The notes under the pieces: generated by a model | Database searches by the model: none | What the model was told of the DNA's origin: nothing | The model's input: only the letters and a program-made list of their open reading frames with translations | Made by a program: the position numbers and the translations under genes | Shown here: in pieces, positions 61,490-64,000 of the stretch | Layout of the letters: each line of letters opens with the position of its first letter | How positions within the stretch are numbered: the stretch's first letter is position 1 | Source of the DNA: Desmodesmus armatus | Taxonomy: Eukaryota; Chlorophyta; Chlorophyceae; Sphaeropleales; Scenedesmaceae | Length of the DNA: 64,000 nt | Assembly: GCA_007449985.2 (NCBI GenBank) | Contig: VIIQ02000329.1 | Span: 1-64,000 of the forward strand | Direction: 5' to 3'

Positions 61490-62385
61490 CTTGTTGAACA
61501 ACACGGCAAAGCCCAGGTTGCTTGTCGTTGTCAATGGCTGCGTGGAAGTCACTCCATGTTATCAGAATACCACGATTGCACGCTAGGTCCCGGACGTTCA
61601 GGGGAACCCCCATTGTTGAGGTCCAACTTGGTTCGGATCGTGTGTGCTGCACTGACAGCATCCCAGACCTGAACGAAGTGGCTGCAGCAATGGAGGGTCC
61701 TCAGGGCAGCTGGACAGTTTGTAAGGACTTGAAACCCACCAAAATTTCGGTTGAGTGTTGTCCGATATGGGAGCTTGGATGCTGTTAGGTATCACCCTTG
61801 ACCCACCGGGAGGGTCCTTTCAGTCCCAACCTGAGGAGACCTTGAATCCCTAGGGTAGCACACCCAATGATGGGCCCCATGTCTGTTCTGGCTGCATTCT
61901 GCACCCTTCCCACCTTCGCCTCTGTGGCAGTAATCAGCATCAGGGGATCCCCTTTGCTTTAATGCACTTGCCAGGTCAGTAGCCTAGCTCGGGGTACTTT
62001 ACGGCCCCCTAGAGGACAGGGTAGTCCTGCAGGGATGTGCCACAGGCGTCAAACCCTTGGCTCGGCAGACACATGGTGTCATTCCGTGCAACAGGGGCAG
62101 GCGGGACCAAAAGTTGCGCATCTTGCTGTCAGGGTTCCCAATAATCGCCTTGTCAGCACTGGCAGCAGGAGTGTCACCCTTCTGTCCCCTTGGCTGGTCG
62201 TGCCGCTGTCAGCATAGTGTAATCACACTTTGTAAATGCCGGATTGGCACCACTGTGCCGGCTTGTTGTAGTTGTGAGCATTGCTGCAAGCACTGCCCGC
62301 CGCTGATGCTGGTTCTATCAATATGATGTTGCAGATGTTTTGGTGCTGCCCATACCTGCCTGTGCTGACTTGCAACTCTGGCGCC

Positions 62386-62437
<52 letters not shown>

Positions 62438-62447
62438 CGGCTTGCAG
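61490..62447. other. Region upstream of last gene
   Basis: A CTG tract (62394-62434) immediately precedes the 62448 acceptor. An upstream exon of the last gene should lie here or further left; none is clear enough to report. Confidence 0.45.
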
Positions 62448-64000
62448 TGACCTTGTGATGAAGCAGTCTGTGGCCGACACTGCCTCCCAGTTTCAGCAGC
62501 TGCTGGGCAATGCCAGTACAGCAGGCGGAAGTGGTGCTGCTGGCAACTCCACAGCGACTGAGGGTGGCAACAGCAGCGTGGGTGTTGAGGCCTTGCGGGA
62601 GTTTGTCAACAGGACAATGGATGAAGCCGGCAGGTGCGTCTAGGTTGGTGTGTTTGGCGGGGGGGGGGGGGGGGGGGGGGGGGGGCAGGGAGGGGGGGGG
62701 GGGAGTGCAGGCAGGGTGGCCCTCTAGTGAGCTGTGAAACATGTCAAGGGACAGTGGAAGATTGTCAACAACAAACTCCCGGAGACACCACTGCAGCGGG
62801 CCAGAGTAGTGCTGGGGCAACTCTGCAGCGCTCGAGGATGGCAACAGCAGCTTGGGTGTGGATGCACTGAGGGAGTTTGACAACAGGACGATGGATGTTG
62901 CAGGCAGGTGCGTCAAGATTGCTGTTTGTGTGTGTGTGGGGGGGGGGGGGGGGGGCGTGCAGCTAGGGCAGCTGTCTAGCGAGTTGCGCAGCATATGAGG
63001 GGACTATCCCATGATGGGGGTTTCTCAACACCATATTTCTGACTACACTAGTGCAGCAGGCGGGAGTGGTACCGCCGATAACTCTACTGGGTCTGAGGGT
63101 GGCAACAGCAGCGCAGGGATTGATGCTCTGCGGAATTTTTTCAACAGGACAACAGATGATGCAGGCAGGTGCGTCAAGATTGTTGTGTGTGTCTGTGTGT
63201 GGGGAGGCGCTAGGGGGGGGGGGGGGTGCAGCCAGGGCGGCTGTCTAGTGAGTTGCGCAACAGGTTGTCACACAATGGGAGGTTGTCAACACCAGACTAC
63301 ATGAGACACTAGTGTAGCGGGCGGGAGTGGTGGTGGCGGCAACTACTCGTGGGCTCAGGGATGTTGTTCTAAAGAAACAATTAAATAGGATATGAAAGGC
63401 ATGGGCACTCACGTTGCTGCCCCTCCCCTGACCTGCGGCTCCACACCCTATCTTCCCCTGCCCCTCTCTGACCCCTGCATGTATGCAGTGACATGCTGAC
63501 CTGTCAGGCTGTCTGTGCACTGCACACACAGCCACCCACACAAGTCTTGACACTGCTTTGCTTGCCCCCGCCCCCCCCCCCTCCCTCCTCCCACATAATC
63601 CCTGGGCTAACACACATCTTCTCCCTGCTTATGCAGTGACATGCTGACCTGTCAGGCTGCCGACTGTGACCTCCCAGCCTCGGGGCTTCCTCGGCAACCT
63701 CAACAGTACCCTCCTCAGGCCCCTGCTCCTGCCCCCCCTCCCTCCCTCCCCCCATGTACTGCAGCAACATGCTGACCTGCCAGGCTGCGGACTGGGCCCC
63801 TCAACCTCAGGGCTTCCTCAGTAACCTTGAAACGTACCCGCCTCACCCTCCTCCTCTTGCCCTTGCACCTACCGCCCCCCTCCCCTCATGTACAGCAGTG
63901 ACATGCTCACTTGCCAGGCTGTGCAAAATGTGTGTGCACTGCACACAAGTGACAATTCTTGACCTTGCCCTTGCATTCCCCCCTTCATGTACTGCAGCGA
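62448..64000 (+). CDS. Sequon-rich, probably extracellular protein (partial)
   Basis: Exon 62448-62633 (acceptor GGCTTGCAG, donor GGCAG|GTGCGTC, leaves phase 2) encodes DLVMKQSVADTASQFQQLLG, NASTAGGSGAAGNSTATEGG, NSSVGVEALREFVNRTMDEA. Four or more N-x-S/T sequons and the Gly/Ser setting suggest a secreted glycoprotein, similar in style to the gene at 56730. The next exon begins SDMLTCQA and is present as several acceptor-side copies (63488, 63639, 63764, 63896, and 63998 at the window edge). I cannot tell which is used. Both ends are outside what can be resolved. Confidence 0.55.
62785..63400 (+). repeat. Three donor-side copies of the 62448 exon
   Basis: Copies at about 62790-62908 (NSSLGVDALREFDNRTMDVA), 63050-63172 (NSSAGIDALRNFFNRTTDDA) and 63310-63360 (fragment). 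The first two keep GGCAG|GTGCGTC. Poly-G runs separate them (62938-62956, 63213-63226). Confidence 0.92.
63480..64000 (+). repeat. Acceptor-side copies of exon SDMLTCQA
   Basis: GCAG then TGACATGCTGACCTGTCAGG recurs at 63488, 63639, 63764 (AACATG), 63896 and starts again at 63998. Poly-C or C-rich tracts lie before each acceptor. The copies at 63639 and 63764 extend furthest (AADCDLPASGLP, AADWAPQPQGFLS). Confidence 0.92.

Overview
This window looks like nuclear DNA of a chlorophyte green alga. Reasons: every gene I can follow is split by many short GT-AG introns; one gene encodes an SBP-box transcription factor, a family confined to green plants and algae; the proteins carry long Gln, Ala and Ser/Gly runs from CAG/CTG/GCA tracts; and the introns are full of long poly-C/poly-G runs. 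A chlorophycean such as a Scenedesmaceae or Chlamydomonadales species would fit, but I cannot fix the genus.

Layout. 1-2815 (-): PRKRIP1-like (DUF1168) gene, 3' end outside the window. 4069-6706 (+): mitochondrial-type ribosomal protein uL5. 7432-11779, possibly to 12183 (+): unrecognised membrane protein. 12556-15125: minisatellite, a long AC/ACGC microsatellite and a ~180-bp satellite with a conserved hairpin. 15525-21181 (-): SBP-box transcription factor with a split domain. 23533-34359 (-): TFIP11/STIPL1-like G-patch spliceosome-disassembly factor. 35203-39704 (+): ankyrin-DHHC palmitoyltransferase (HIP14/TIP1/Akr1 type, with DHYC). 40932-47444 (+): secreted, probably glycoside-hydrolase-like protein. 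About 49490-53049 (+): polyQ/polyA protein of unknown function. 56730-57990 (+): small secreted protein with an N-glycosylation-sequon repeat. 58360-61480: tandem arrays including a 25-bp minisatellite. 62448 to beyond the window (+): another sequon-rich, probably extracellular protein.

The most unusual property is shared by nearly all these genes. Their introns contain tandem, decaying copies of the neighbouring exon edge with its splice site. Copies of an exon's 3' edge plus donor are separated by poly-G on the coding strand; copies of an exon's 5' edge plus acceptor are separated by poly-C on the coding strand. This holds on both strands and is detailed in the findings. In one gene (42707-43491) the copies form a run of frame-preserving cassette exons.

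The genes do not form a pathway. PRKRIP1 and TFIP11 are both spliceosome-associated, which may be chance. Several large exons show single-base frame breaks in low-complexity sequence; these may be assembly errors or true decay, so exact proteins should be checked against transcripts.
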